Shown here: positions 26,427-35,566 of the stretch, piece after piece | How the letters are laid out: each line of letters opens with the position of its first letter | Numbering within the stretch: the stretch's first letter is position 1 | NCBI RefSeq assembly: GCF_001650905.1 | Contig: NZ_LXYG01000002.1 | Coordinates: 1-64,000 of the forward strand | Length of the DNA stretch: 64,000 bases | Direction of reading: 5' to 3' | DNA from: Balneola sp. EhC07 | GTDB lineage: Bacteria > Bacteroidota > Rhodothermia > Balneolales > Balneolaceae | Translations under genes and position numbers: made by a program | Notes under the pieces: model-generated | What the model saw: the letters and a program-made list of their open reading frames with translations, nothing else | The model's database searches: none | What the model was told of the DNA's origin: nothing

Positions 26427-26787
26427 CAGTTTTTAAGTTTGATCCACACCATGGACAAAATTTTATCTTAACTACGGAGCCTCCTCCATCTTGAACAGGA
26501 ATTCCATAAGTACCATCCTCCCACTTATGCATTATAACATCATGATTTCCATGATCGATCTCCCCATTATCATCATAACTTAGAAAAATGTGGTTTGCCA
26601 TGGTTATACAGCAATAATTACTGTAATCAAATCCTGCAGCTTCCAAATTTGACTTAACGGCCCAATCATGAAATTCTTTATTTTCCTGCATTGCTTCAGT
26701 GTATTCACTGAAATCACTCATTTCCAAGTTATTCCAATCAGATGCTGAATATTTATCATGAAGTTTTTTGAATCTATCGAAATCCAT
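26419..26787 (-). CDS. Small zinc-ribbon-tailed protein inside the trp operon
   Basis: 122 residues, soluble. The C-terminal half (NYCCITMANHI...DGTYGIPVQDGG...FCPWCGSNL) resembles the DUF6980-type pattern with a CC pair and a terminal CPWCG, suggesting metal binding. I am not sure of the family. The ATG overlaps the trpC TGA (TGATG) and its stop overlaps the trpF start, so it is translated in step with both. No enzyme of tryptophan synthesis looks like this, so its role is open. Confidence 0.65.
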   Translation of the reverse strand: MDFDRFKKLHDKYSASDWNNLEMSDFSEYTEAMQENKEFHDWAVKSNLEAAGFDYSNYCCITMANHIFLSYDDNGEIDHGNHDVIMHKWEDGTYGIPVQDGGGSVVKIKFCPWCGSNLKTDE

Positions 26788-27599
26788 CAAATGATTTCCT
26801 TTTCCATTTCTCTTTCTGCTGACTCAAGCAATTTCCGCACTGCATCTCCGGGATCATTCTGTCTCATAAAATATTCACCGATCAAAGCGGAGTTAATTCC
26901 TTCTTTTCTCAATAGAACCATATCCTCTCCGGAGGATAAACCGCTTTCTGATACCAAAATCGTTTCTTCCGGTGCTTGCTGAAGGATGCTGATCCCACGA
27001 TGCACATCTACTTCAAAATTCTTTAAGTCTCTATTATTAACACCCAGAATCTCTACCTGGCTAAAGTCTAACCTGTCAAAGTCTGTCTGATCATAACATT
27101 CAACCAAAGCTGATAATTCGAATTCTTTTGCTGCTGCAAGTAACTCATTCAATTGACTTCCATCTGTAATCGCAACAATGATCAAAACGGCATCTGCGCC
27201 ATAAGCTCTTGCTTCTTTGATCTGAAACGGATCAATAATGAAATCTTTTCTAAGTAATGGAAGTTGAACTCGTTTTGAAATCGCATTCAAATACTCCAGA
27301 TCTCCCATAAAAAATGGTTTATCTGTTAATACAGAAATCGCTGAAGCTCCACCCTCTTCGTATCTGAGGGCAATATCGAGAGGGTCAAAATCTTTTCGGA
27401 TCACTCCTTTTGATGGTGAGCCTTTCTTTACTTCTGCTATGATAGAAACTTCATCTTTTTTCTGTAATGCAGATTTAAAATCGATGCGTTTCTTTTCGAA
27501 TCCTTCCAGAGAATGCAGATCATTAAAACTGATCTCTTTTTTCCTTTTGATAAGATCTTCAGAAGTTTGAGCTACTATTTTATCCAGAATAGTTGACAT
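26787..27599 (-). CDS. trpC: Indole-3-glycerol-phosphate synthase
   Basis: Ring closure of CdRP to indole-3-glycerol phosphate. 270 residues. IIAEVKKGSPSKG (catalytic Lys/Glu region), LLRKDFIIDPFQI, ALVECYDQTDF, GVNNRDLKNFEVD and VSESGLSSGEDMV are the standard blocks. Start overlaps trpD stop (TGATG). Confidence 0.97.
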   Translation of the reverse strand: MSTILDKIVAQTSEDLIKRKKEISFNDLHSLEGFEKKRIDFKSALQKKDEVSIIAEVKKGSPSKGVIRKDFDPLDIALRYEEGGASAISVLTDKPFFMGDLEYLNAISKRVQLPLLRKDFIIDPFQIKEARAYGADAVLIIVAITDGSQLNELLAAAKEFELSALVECYDQTDFDRLDFSQVEILGVNNRDLKNFEVDVHRGISILQQAPEETILVSESGLSSGEDMVLLRKEGINSALIGEYFMRQNDPGDAVRKLLESAEREMEKEII

Positions 27600-28639
27600 C
27601 AGTACTTAAATACTCCCATTGCATCGTTTGTTGCATCAATAAAGTTATTGAATAATTTTCGTGCATTTCCAGATTCCAGACTATCAACCGCTTTCTTTTT
27701 GGCTTCCTGAAGTGAATTCACCAATCCGGATGCTTTGATTGCAAAAGTAGCATTTATCAACACGATATCTTTCTGTGCATCTGTGCATTTGTTTGCCAGA
27801 ATCTTTTTAAGAATAGATGAATTCTTTTCAGCATCACCGCCCATCAATTGTTCCATTTCATAGGTTTTAAAGCCCAATGATGTTGGATCAAATCTGTATG
27901 AATCCGATACCTTTTTATTCTCAAGTTCAAAAACGGTAGAATTACCTGTGATGCTAACTTCATCCAAGCCGTCATCTGCATTAAAGGTATAAGCGAATTC
28001 TGTATCAAGATTTGACAGTATTGAAGCCATTTTACCTGCAACCTCTGTATTGAAAGCACCGATCACATATTTTTGAACTCCGGCAGGATTAGCCATCGGT
28101 CCCAGAATATTGAAGAACGTACGAAATCCCAGTTGTCGTCGTGTGGGCATCACATATTTCATAGCGGGATGAAACATCGGAGCAAACATAAAAGCCATTC
28201 CAACTTCACTATAAACCTGTTCTACACCTTCTTTACCAAGTTCAATTGCAGCTCCCAGATGCTCCAGAACATCCGCACTACCGCATTTACTGGATGCACT
28301 TCGGTTTCCATGCTTGATAACGGGAACTCCTGCTCCGGCAACTACAAAACTGGCTGCTGTTGAAATATTGAATGTTCCTGATTTATCTCCACCTGTTCCA
28401 ACAAGATCGATAGCATTTGTGACGTCCACATCTACTTTAACAGACTTGTCGCGCATCACTTTAACGAAAGCAGTTAGCTCGTCAACAGTTTCGCCTTTCA
28501 TTCTCATTGCGGTTAGAAAAGAAGCTATTTGTTCTTCGGGAACTTCACCTTCCATGATCTGAGTCAGCGCCCAACCTGCTTCGATCAGCGTTAGGTCTTC
28601 TGAAAATGAAAGTTTGTTTAAAATACTTTTGAATGTCAT
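27599..28639 (-). CDS. trpD: Anthranilate phosphoribosyltransferase
   Basis: Transfers phosphoribose from PRPP to anthranilate. 346 residues. PRPP site GTGGDKSGTFNIST, GNRSASSKCGSADVLEHLG, RRQLGFRTFFNILGPMANP. Its ATG overlaps the trpG stop by four bases (ATGA). Confidence 0.97.
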   Translation of the reverse strand: MTFKSILNKLSFSEDLTLIEAGWALTQIMEGEVPEEQIASFLTAMRMKGETVDELTAFVKVMRDKSVKVDVDVTNAIDLVGTGGDKSGTFNISTAASFVVAGAGVPVIKHGNRSASSKCGSADVLEHLGAAIELGKEGVEQVYSEVGMAFMFAPMFHPAMKYVMPTRRQLGFRTFFNILGPMANPAGVQKYVIGAFNTEVAGKMASILSNLDTEFAYTFNADDGLDEVSITGNSTVFELENKKVSDSYRFDPTSLGFKTYEMEQLMGGDAEKNSSILKKILANKCTDAQKDIVLINATFAIKASGLVNSLQEAKKKAVDSLESGNARKLFNNFIDATNDAMGVFKY

Positions 28640-29199
28640 GATTGTGTTAACCAGTTGGTTATCATTTTTGGTCCTTCAGTGGTTAGAATACTTTCGGGAT
28701 GGAATTGAATGCCTTCGATCGGATATTCTTTGTGTCGAACTCCCATAATTACATCTTCAGATCTTGCAGTTATTTCCAATACTTCCGGTATAGAATCAGG
28801 TGCTAAAACCAAGGAATGATATCGTGTTGCTGTACAGTTCTGAGTGATATCTTTGAAGATATTTTTACCGTTATGTTCAACCTGTGAAACCTTGCCGTGC
28901 ATTAGTTTAGGAGCGTAATCTACTTTTGCTCCGAATACCTCACCTATGGCTTGATGTCCTAAGCAAACTCCCAGGATCGGAGTGGTTTTACCAAGCTCCT
29001 GAATAATTTGTTTGCTTACTCCCGCATTATCAGGTCTTCCCGGTCCGGGAGAGATCAATATCTTAGAAGGATCCAGTCCTTTGATCTGATCAAGAGTAAG
29101 CTCGTCATTGCGAATTACTTTATAATCATTAGTTACCGCAGCAACTAAGTGAACCAGATTATAAGTGAATGAATCGTAGTTGTCTATAATTAAGATCAC
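28636..29199 (-). CDS. trpG: Anthranilate synthase component II (glutamine amidotransferase)
   Basis: Supplies ammonia from glutamine to TrpE. 187 residues. Nucleophile Cys in GVCLGHQAIGE, catalytic His/Glu in IQFHPESILT, and an N-terminal IDNYDSFTYNLVH. GTG start. Separated from trpS by 96 bp containing an 8-bp perfect hairpin (29242-29259). Could also serve folate synthesis as PabA, as in many bacteria. Confidence 0.95.
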   Translation of the reverse strand: MILIIDNYDSFTYNLVHLVAAVTNDYKVIRNDELTLDQIKGLDPSKILISPGPGRPDNAGVSKQIIQELGKTTPILGVCLGHQAIGEVFGAKVDYAPKLMHGKVSQVEHNGKNIFKDITQNCTATRYHSLVLAPDSIPEVLEITARSEDVIMGVRHKEYPIEGIQFHPESILTTEGPKMITNWLTQS

Positions 29200-29241
29200 T
29201 GAATAGTCCCGTTAATTTTACCTTTACGACACACCCCTGAA

Positions 29242-29259
29242 TCCCCTCTCAAGAGGGGA
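29242..29259. repeat. Perfect hairpin in the trpS-trpG spacer
   Basis: TCCCCTCT/AGAGGGGA with a two-base spacer. A T-run follows only on the plus strand, so it is not a good terminator for the operon; an mRNA processing or polarity site is possible. Confidence 0.5.
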
Positions 29260-29295
29260 CTTTTTAATAACCTATATGAATAATTGTTCGTCATC

Positions 29296-30279
29296 TTAAA
29301 AACTCCTGATAATTCCACATGCTTCACGAATTGGCTCCATTACGGATTCTGCTCTTTCTCTGGCCTTATTTCCACCTTCCCGAAGAACATCTTTCACATA
29401 ATCCAGATCTTTTTCCAGTTCTTTACGTTTTTCGTGGGCATTACCAAAATAGCTTTCTATCATTTCAAGTAGTTCCAGTTTAGCATGACCATATCCGAAA
29501 CCTCCTGCTCTGTACTTTTCAGCTATTTCATCTTGTTTCGCTTTGTCACCAAACAGCTTGATCAGTGCAAAAACGTTATCAGTATCCGGATCTTTCGGCT
29601 CTTCTAATCCTTTTGAGTCCGTTTCAATAGACATAACTACTTTTTTGAGCTGTTTACCTTCCGCAAATAACGGAATGGTGTTCTTATAGCTCTTGCTCAT
29701 TTTTCGACCATCGGTTCCGGGAACTACGGCTACCGATTTTAGGATATGGTCTTCAGGTATTTTTAAAAGCTCGGAATCATATGCTCTGTTCAATTTTCCG
29801 GCAAGATCTCTGGCTATTTCGATATTCTGTTTTTGATCTTCTCCCACCGGCACTACATCAGAATGATAAATAAGTATATCCGCAGCTTGTAAGATCGGAT
29901 AAGTAAACAAACCGATATTCGGATTTAATCCTGCAGCGATCTTATCCTTATATGAAACTCCCTTTTCCATCAAACTAACCGGACAAAGTGTTCCCAATAT
30001 CCATGCAAGCTCAGTAACCTGAGGAACATCTGACTGAGCAAAGAACGTTGCTTTCTCCGGATCTAAACCCAAAGCCAGATAATCTAGAGTTACATCAATT
30101 GTATTTTGGTATAGTTGTTTGCCATCATTAAGCGATGTAAGGGAGTGAAAATTGGCAATAAAGTAAAAGGCATCACCTTTATCCTGCATTTCTATATGTT
30201 GCCTCATTGCTCCAAAGTAGTTTCCGATATGGAGTTTTCCCGAAGGCTGTATTCCTGATAAAATAGTTTTTTTGCTCAT
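29296..30279 (-). CDS. trpS: Tryptophanyl-tRNA synthetase
   Basis: Class Ic synthetase charging tRNA-Trp. 327 residues, normal for bacterial TrpRS. HIGH-equivalent in SGIQPSGKLHIGNYFGAM, SLMEKGVSYKDK segment, and KMSKS loop (GRKMSKSYKNTI). Its ATG overlaps the trpE stop by four bases (ATGA), so it is translated with trpE and lies under the same leader. Confidence 0.97.
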   Translation of the reverse strand: MSKKTILSGIQPSGKLHIGNYFGAMRQHIEMQDKGDAFYFIANFHSLTSLNDGKQLYQNTIDVTLDYLALGLDPEKATFFAQSDVPQVTELAWILGTLCPVSLMEKGVSYKDKIAAGLNPNIGLFTYPILQAADILIYHSDVVPVGEDQKQNIEIARDLAGKLNRAYDSELLKIPEDHILKSVAVVPGTDGRKMSKSYKNTIPLFAEGKQLKKVVMSIETDSKGLEEPKDPDTDNVFALIKLFGDKAKQDEIAEKYRAGGFGYGHAKLELLEMIESYFGNAHEKRKELEKDLDYVKDVLREGGNKARERAESVMEPIREACGIIRSF

Positions 30280-31736
30280 TCTATATCTAATGCTACGCTA
30301 AGAGCTTGAACTAATGCTCCTGCTTTGTTCTGTGTTTCTTCAAATTCTTTATCGGGATCACTGTCTGCCACTATCCCTGCTCCTGCCTGAATATAAACTT
30401 TGTTGCCGGTAACAACCATCGTTCTTATGGCAATACATGTATCCATATTTCCGGAGAAGTCAAAGTAGCCTACAGCTCCGGCATAAATACCTCTTTTGGT
30501 CGGTTCTAATTCATCAATGATCTGCATGGCTCTGATCTTTGGAGCTCCGCTTACCGTTCCTGCCGGAAAACATTGCATCAATGCTTCCACTGAAGATCGG
30601 TCCTCTGAGATCTCACCCACAACATCACTTACTATATGCATCACATGAGAATATCGCTCTACAACCTGATTACGTTCCATTTTAACCGTTCCCGGTTTTG
30701 ACACTCTGGACAGATCATTTCTACCCAGATCTACCAGCATAATATGTTCAGCTACTTCTTTGGGATCGTTTTTCAGATCGATCTCCAGTTCCAGATCTTC
30801 TTCATGTGTTTTGCCTCGTGGACGTGTTCCTGCAATCGGTAGAAGTCTCACTTCCTTGTCCTGAACTCTCACCAATACTTCAGGAGACGACCCAACGATC
30901 TGGAATTCATCGAAATCTAAATAGAATAAATACGGTGACGGATTTACCATTCTCAACGCGCGATAAAGCATGAAAGAATCACCACTCATATTGGCTTCAA
31001 ATCTTTGTGACAACACTACCTGAAAAATATCCCCTTCGTAGATGTGATCCTTAGCTTTGGACACCATCGCATTGAATTGCTCTCTTTCAATATTGCTTTC
31101 CAGTGAGCCCGGGTCAATTGTAAATTCTCTTCGTTGATATTTCGCTGACATTGCAGCTTTTTCCATCTCATCCAGAGAGACCTGAGCAGATTCATAAAGT
31201 GCTTCAGGATCAGAATTCTCATCTGTAAATACCGTTTTGATCAGGATCACCTGATGCTTTACATGATCAAAAGCATAAATTTCATCATAGAAACACCAAA
31301 TGCCTTCCGGAAGATCCAGATCATCCTTTGGGACATTCGGCAGATCCTCCACCAGCCTAAAAGTATCATAAGCTGAAAAACCTACCGCTCCACCTGTTAA
31401 TCGTGGCAGTTCAGGTATCTTTGGCTCTGTATATTTCGTTGTTTGATATTTAAGTTCTTCAAAATACGGGCGGTCTATTTCAACACTGCCATCTTTATTT
31501 TTTAACGAAGTGATCGATCCATCAAAATGAAGAGTCTGATAGGGATTTCTCCCAATAAATGAATAACGAGCAAGTTGCTCTCCCCCTTCAACCGATTCCA
31601 GCAAAAAAGGATTTCGTGCTCCTTCCCTGATATTCATAAACAAAGAAACCGGTGTAAGTACATCTGCCAGTAATCTCTTATAAACAGGTATCGCTGAGTA
31701 GTTTTTACTAAGTTCTAAAAATTGTTGTTTGTTCAT
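30276..31736 (-). CDS. trpE: Anthranilate synthase component I
   Basis: Makes anthranilate from chorismate using ammonia from TrpG. 486 residues from ATG 31736; the frame runs 11 codons further upstream without a plausible start. FLLESVEGGE is the LLES feedback (tryptophan-binding) motif. The chorismate-binding blocks include VLSQRFEA, GSSPEVLVRV, PIAGTRPRG, DLGRNDLSRV and CFPAGTVSGAPKIRAM. First structural gene after the attenuator. Confidence 0.97.
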   Translation of the reverse strand: MNKQQFLELSKNYSAIPVYKRLLADVLTPVSLFMNIREGARNPFLLESVEGGEQLARYSFIGRNPYQTLHFDGSITSLKNKDGSVEIDRPYFEELKYQTTKYTEPKIPELPRLTGGAVGFSAYDTFRLVEDLPNVPKDDLDLPEGIWCFYDEIYAFDHVKHQVILIKTVFTDENSDPEALYESAQVSLDEMEKAAMSAKYQRREFTIDPGSLESNIEREQFNAMVSKAKDHIYEGDIFQVVLSQRFEANMSGDSFMLYRALRMVNPSPYLFYLDFDEFQIVGSSPEVLVRVQDKEVRLLPIAGTRPRGKTHEEDLELEIDLKNDPKEVAEHIMLVDLGRNDLSRVSKPGTVKMERNQVVERYSHVMHIVSDVVGEISEDRSSVEALMQCFPAGTVSGAPKIRAMQIIDELEPTKRGIYAGAVGYFDFSGNMDTCIAIRTMVVTGNKVYIQAGAGIVADSDPDKEFEETQNKAGALVQALSVALDIE

Positions 31737-31811
31737 GTATTTATTGAAGCCACGAAAACTCAAAAACACTAAAATTTATGCATTCGTGCTTCTGTGGCAA
31801 AACTTAAGGTC

Positions 31812-31845
31812 AAAAAAAAACCCACTCTTCCGTAGGAACAGTGGG
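31812..31845 (-). terminator. trp operon attenuator (intrinsic terminator)
   Basis: On the minus strand CCCACTGTTCC and GGAAGAGTGGG form an 11-position stem (10 pairs) with a three-base loop, followed by nine T. It lies between the leader peptide stop (31873) and trpE (31736), the position of a classical attenuator. Confidence 0.85.
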
Positions 31846-31872
31846 TGTATGTAATTTCTTAGTTAAAAATCT

Positions 31873-31944
31873 TTATGCAACAATCCCACTGCTTATGTAA
31901 GCGTTGGGCCACCACCAAGTGTTATGTAGTTGCTTTTTTAACAT
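31873..31944 (-). CDS. trpL: trp leader peptide
   Basis: A 23-codon frame starting ATG at 31944 and ending TAA. It contains three consecutive Trp codons (TGG x3, 31917-31909), in the context HNTWWWPNAY. Followed by the terminator hairpin 28 bases downstream. Ribosome stalling at the Trp codons when charged tRNA-Trp is low would favour an antiterminator. There is no clear Shine-Dalgarno, as usual in this lineage. Confidence 0.85.
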   Translation of the reverse strand: MLKKQLHNTWWWPNAYISSGIVA

Positions 31945-32120
31945 GGCTGAAAATATAGCAGGGTAAGAATTTAATAGCAACGATTATTCAAAGAAATAAA
32001 CTTTCAATATTTAAGTTGCTATCTAAACAATGAATTCCTAATATTTACGTGAACCAAAAAAACATCGCCTATTTAGTATCGTTACAATATTTCTTCACCT
32101 AAAATTTAAACGCGATCTTT
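31945..32120. promoter_or_regulatory. Divergent promoter region, trp run and polysaccharide/PorV operon
   Basis: 176 AT-rich bases between the trp leader (minus) and the lipoprotein gene (plus). Promoters for both directions must lie here. I could not fix -7/-33 boxes with confidence. Confidence 0.5.
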
Positions 32121-32948
32121 TTGTCTTCTAAATTCTATTCTCTGGTTCTGCTTGCTTTGGTTTGGACTGTGTTTGCTTCTTGCGATGACGCCCTTACTCC
32201 CAAAGATTTCGATGAACAACAACCTTATGTTCAAAATCTGGTAGTTAATCCTTCCACTATTTCATTTGATCCTGAAACAGACGGACAGAAAGATACTACT
32301 CTTACTTTAGACGTTACCGTATATGGATTTAATTTTGAAGTAGATTCAGTTCCTTATTATTCTGTCTTTCTGGGTGATGATGAGAATCCGATTCTTCAGG
32401 ATAAATTTCTAGTAAACTTCAGCCCTATAACTACGTTTCAAGCCAGTATTCCAATTGAAACTAATACAATAGATTTTGAAACATATACTCTGTTGATCAC
32501 GCCCTCGCTTGACGGTAACAACAAAAACTTTGCGCAGTCAATTATTCAACAGATCGGGGTTCCTATTAATCCACCGGAGATCATTGAAGTTAATAATCCG
32601 GAGGAAGTAGAAATCCCCTCAGGATCTAATGTAACAAGAGTTTTGTTTACAGCTAAAGTTTTTGATCCTGATGGTCAGGAAAACTTAGACAGAGTATTTA
32701 TTGATTTTATTAATGAAGATGGTTCAATACTGACACCTGATCCTAATATTCTTCTGGATGATGGGGATAATTCAAGCTCAACTTCAAGCGGAGATGCCAC
32801 TGCATCAGATTCTGTTTATACAATTCAGTTCTTTATCGATTCAAGTAATACACCAAATAACAGAACCGCAAGATATTATGCTTTGGATAAATCCGGATTA
32901 AGTTCTGATACTCTTACAACCACTTTTAATATTGTAGATAATGAGTAA
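32121..32948 (+). CDS. Secreted lipoprotein with Ig-like strands
   Basis: 275 residues from a TTG (no in-frame ATG before the signal peptide). Lipobox FASC-D at Cys20. The mature part is beta-rich with two probable immunoglobulin-like domains (about 38-140 and 150-270; VFDPDGQENLDRVFIDF, ARYYALDKSGLSSDTLT). First gene of a ten-kilobase operon; it overlaps the next start by eight bases. Likely a surface partner of the next protein; no specific family known to me. Confidence 0.7.
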   Translation: MSSKFYSLVLLALVWTVFASCDDALTPKDFDEQQPYVQNLVVNPSTISFDPETDGQKDTTLTLDVTVYGFNFEVDSVPYYSVFLGDDENPILQDKFLVNFSPITTFQASIPIETNTIDFETYTLLITPSLDGNNKNFAQSIIQQIGVPINPPEIIEVNNPEEVEIPSGSNVTRVLFTAKVFDPDGQENLDRVFIDFINEDGSILTPDPNILLDDGDNSSSTSSGDATASDSVYTIQFFIDSSNTPNNRTARYYALDKSGLSSDTLTTTFNIVDNE

Positions 32949-34539
32949 GACTTTAAGTTTTATCATAGCCTTTTTGTTTTTATCTGTAGAAGTCTTTTCT
33001 CAGAATGTCTATCAGGTTGACTCCCCTTTTAACAGTATAAGTCAGAATGGAGTATCCAATATTCTTGGAGCGGGAGATACTTTATGGATCAGTCCATCTT
33101 TAAATTACAACGTTTCTAACAATATTGACTGGTTACAACCTTCCGGAATAGACAGCATTACAGACGGAGACGGTAGAATTTTTTCTATGGATATTTCCGG
33201 AACCAATTTTGCAGTCGGTTTAGGTTTTAGTATCGATCTTAATGGAGATCCCATATCATCAGGCTTCGGATTTTATTTTTCCTCAGACAATGGTACAAAC
33301 TGGCAATTTCAGGATTTCCCGCTCGACAGCAAACCATCAGACAGCTGTGATGATGATTCCATTCCTTATACAGGAGGTTGTGATATTGTATTTACTTATG
33401 GAGGTACTCAATATTTCAGGATCAGGAACACAGTTCGGCAACAATCTCCTCCTTTTGATATTCAAATAAAATCTGACACAGTCTTTGCAGCCGTTTGGGG
33501 TTCAGGTTTATTGAAAAGCACAAACAGAGGATCAACTTGGGATAAAGTCATCCTACCTCCTTCCGGTGTTCGTTCATTAACTCCCGAAAACTCTTATTCC
33601 TGGTCCTCAAATTATCAGAATACAACTATTAATCGATATGACGCTCGTTCAGATCTAAATTTGCTTGGCTTTGGTTTGCATTTAGATTCATCGAATAATG
33701 TCTGGTTTGGATCAGCCAATGGAATTAATTTTTCTTCTGATGCTTACACTACTTCAACAGACAGTATCTCTTGGAAACATGTAAATTTCGATAACAGCAA
33801 TGACGGATTGCTCGGTAACTGGGTAATTGAGATTGAAGAAGATCCGGCAACCAATACTATTTGGATAACCAACTGGATCACAGATGCGTCCAATGGCGAA
33901 CAATTCGGTATCGTTTCAACTTCAGATAATGCAGAGACTTTTCGTCAGCATCTGATCGGAGAAAAGATCAACAGTATTGGTTTCAAAGACGGTGCCGTGT
34001 TCGCTGCCGGTGACAACGGATTATTTATATCTACCAATAATGGAAACAGCTGGAGTAAATTCCCACAGATCCGAAGTGCCAATACTTTTCTTAAAGAAAA
34101 CACGGAGTTTCTTTCTGTTGGTTCTACTACAGACAGAGTTTGGATCGGAACAACCGATGGACTTGCTTCGTCTGACGATCTTGGCCAAACTTGGGAAATC
34201 ACACGCATTAATTTCCCGCTCAGCGGAGGCAATGCTTTTGATCCCGATGCTAAGACCGTTCAAACATATGCTTATCCGAATCCCTTCTCTCCTTCATTAC
34301 ATGATCTGGTGAGAATTAAATACGAGCTAAAAGAAAGCGGAACGGTAAATATCAGAGTATTTGATTTTGGAATGAATTTAGTTCGTGAAATCGAAAACGA
34401 TACTTTTTCTGCAGGCACTTATGAAGCTGTTTGGGATGGCGTGGATAATTCAGGAAGGAAAGTTGCCAATGCTCCTTATATCTATATAATCGAAATGCCG
34501 GACCGAACCATTAACGGTAAAATTCTGGTGATCGAATAA
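32941..34539 (+). CDS. Secreted BNR/propeller protein with C-terminal sorting-like domain
   Basis: 532 residues with a signal peptide (to about FSQN). The body carries BNR/sortilin-like repeats with the S-x-D-x-G-x-T-W motif (SSDNGTNWQ, STNRGSTWDK, STNNGNSWSK, SSDDLGQTWE), i.e. a beta-propeller. The last about 90 residues (YAYPNPFSPSLHD...FDFGMNLVREI...WDGVDNSGRKVANAPYIYII) form a FlgD-like/type IX sorting-type domain. Likely exported to the cell surface with help of the PorV-like proteins encoded next. Confidence 0.8.
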   Translation: MSKTLSFIIAFLFLSVEVFSQNVYQVDSPFNSISQNGVSNILGAGDTLWISPSLNYNVSNNIDWLQPSGIDSITDGDGRIFSMDISGTNFAVGLGFSIDLNGDPISSGFGFYFSSDNGTNWQFQDFPLDSKPSDSCDDDSIPYTGGCDIVFTYGGTQYFRIRNTVRQQSPPFDIQIKSDTVFAAVWGSGLLKSTNRGSTWDKVILPPSGVRSLTPENSYSWSSNYQNTTINRYDARSDLNLLGFGLHLDSSNNVWFGSANGINFSSDAYTTSTDSISWKHVNFDNSNDGLLGNWVIEIEEDPATNTIWITNWITDASNGEQFGIVSTSDNAETFRQHLIGEKINSIGFKDGAVFAAGDNGLFISTNNGNSWSKFPQIRSANTFLKENTEFLSVGSTTDRVWIGTTDGLASSDDLGQTWEITRINFPLSGGNAFDPDAKTVQTYAYPNPFSPSLHDLVRIKYELKESGTVNIRVFDFGMNLVREIENDTFSAGTYEAVWDGVDNSGRKVANAPYIYIIEMPDRTINGKILVIE

Positions 34540-34540
34540 C

Positions 34541-35566
34541 ATGAAATTAACTTCTTTAATATTATTCATTTTCATCACCACCGGAACTGTGTTTTCACAA
34601 TCAGGTGGCTTTGCAGGAGCTTCACAACGGATCGGTTATGGTCCTGAAGCTTTAGCAATGAGCAATGCAATGACTGCTGTAACTACACAAGGTTCTAACG
34701 CTCACTATAATCCGGCTCATTCTGCCCTGTTCTTAACTCATATTCCTTTAAATTTATCGGTGTCTTCGATGAGTTATGACAGAATTCATCAAACTTTTGG
34801 AGCTGTATTTCAACTTCCACCTTCTGCCGGAGTTACTGTAGGCTTGCTACGTTCCGGGATAGATGAAATTGACGGTCGTACTGTAAGCGGTTATCCCAAT
34901 GGAAGTTTTGATATATCAGAGTATCAATTATTTACCGCTTTTGGAATTCGTTTAAGCGAAAAGCTTAATGCCGGTTTTGGTTTTAAACTGAATTACGCCG
35001 ATTACCATAAAGATCTGGATGCGGAAACTAGTGTTGGTATAGATCTTGGATTTCTTTACAAAATAAACAATCACGTCAATTTTGGATTTACTATTCAGGA
35101 TATGTTTGCTGAATACAGATGGAATTCAGCTGATCTTTACAATCAAAATGAATCCCGAAATGTGATCAATAAATTCCCTACCCGCTTTAAATGGGGATTA
35201 GCTTATCAAAAAGAACAATACACTGTTTCAGCTGATTATGAAATTCAGGCTTTATCTTCCGAGGTGACGGAAGAAGAAATATTTATTTCCGGCGGACGTC
35301 CTGTTTTGATTTCTACCACTTCAGAACATAAAACAAATGTTCAGCAATTCAGATTTGGAGGTTCCTGGAATGTCCATGAGAGATTAACCCTTCGCGGAGG
35401 TTATAATTTACCTGACCTTTCTAACACTGACAGCTGGGGAGCAAGTAGTGGATTTTCGCTTTATCTTCCTTTTGATAAGTTTTCACCTTCAATAGGATAT
35501 GCTTTTGTCCTTGAACCCAACAGAATTTCAAATATGCACGTTTTCTCTTTAAGCTTAAAATTATGA
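34541..35566 (+). CDS. PorV/PorQ-family outer-membrane protein
   Basis: 341 residues with a signal peptide (core LILFIFITTGTVFS). The AMSNAMTAVTTQGSNAHYNPA segment near the N-terminus, GFGFKLNYADY and later FGGSWNVHERLTLRGGYN strands are typical of PorV/PorQ (UPF0164-like) barrels, some of which carry type IX cargo to the cell surface. Starts one base after the propeller gene's stop, and overlaps the next by four bases (ATGA). Confidence 0.8.
   Translation: MKLTSLILFIFITTGTVFSQSGGFAGASQRIGYGPEALAMSNAMTAVTTQGSNAHYNPAHSALFLTHIPLNLSVSSMSYDRIHQTFGAVFQLPPSAGVTVGLLRSGIDEIDGRTVSGYPNGSFDISEYQLFTAFGIRLSEKLNAGFGFKLNYADYHKDLDAETSVGIDLGFLYKINNHVNFGFTIQDMFAEYRWNSADLYNQNESRNVINKFPTRFKWGLAYQKEQYTVSADYEIQALSSEVTEEEIFISGGRPVLISTTSEHKTNVQQFRFGGSWNVHERLTLRGGYNLPDLSNTDSWGASSGFSLYLPFDKFSPSIGYAFVLEPNRISNMHVFSLSLKL

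Noticed and set aside
29242-29267. Hairpin plus T-run as a terminator
   Set aside because: The T-run is on the plus strand while all neighbouring genes are on the minus strand, so it cannot end the trp operon transcript.
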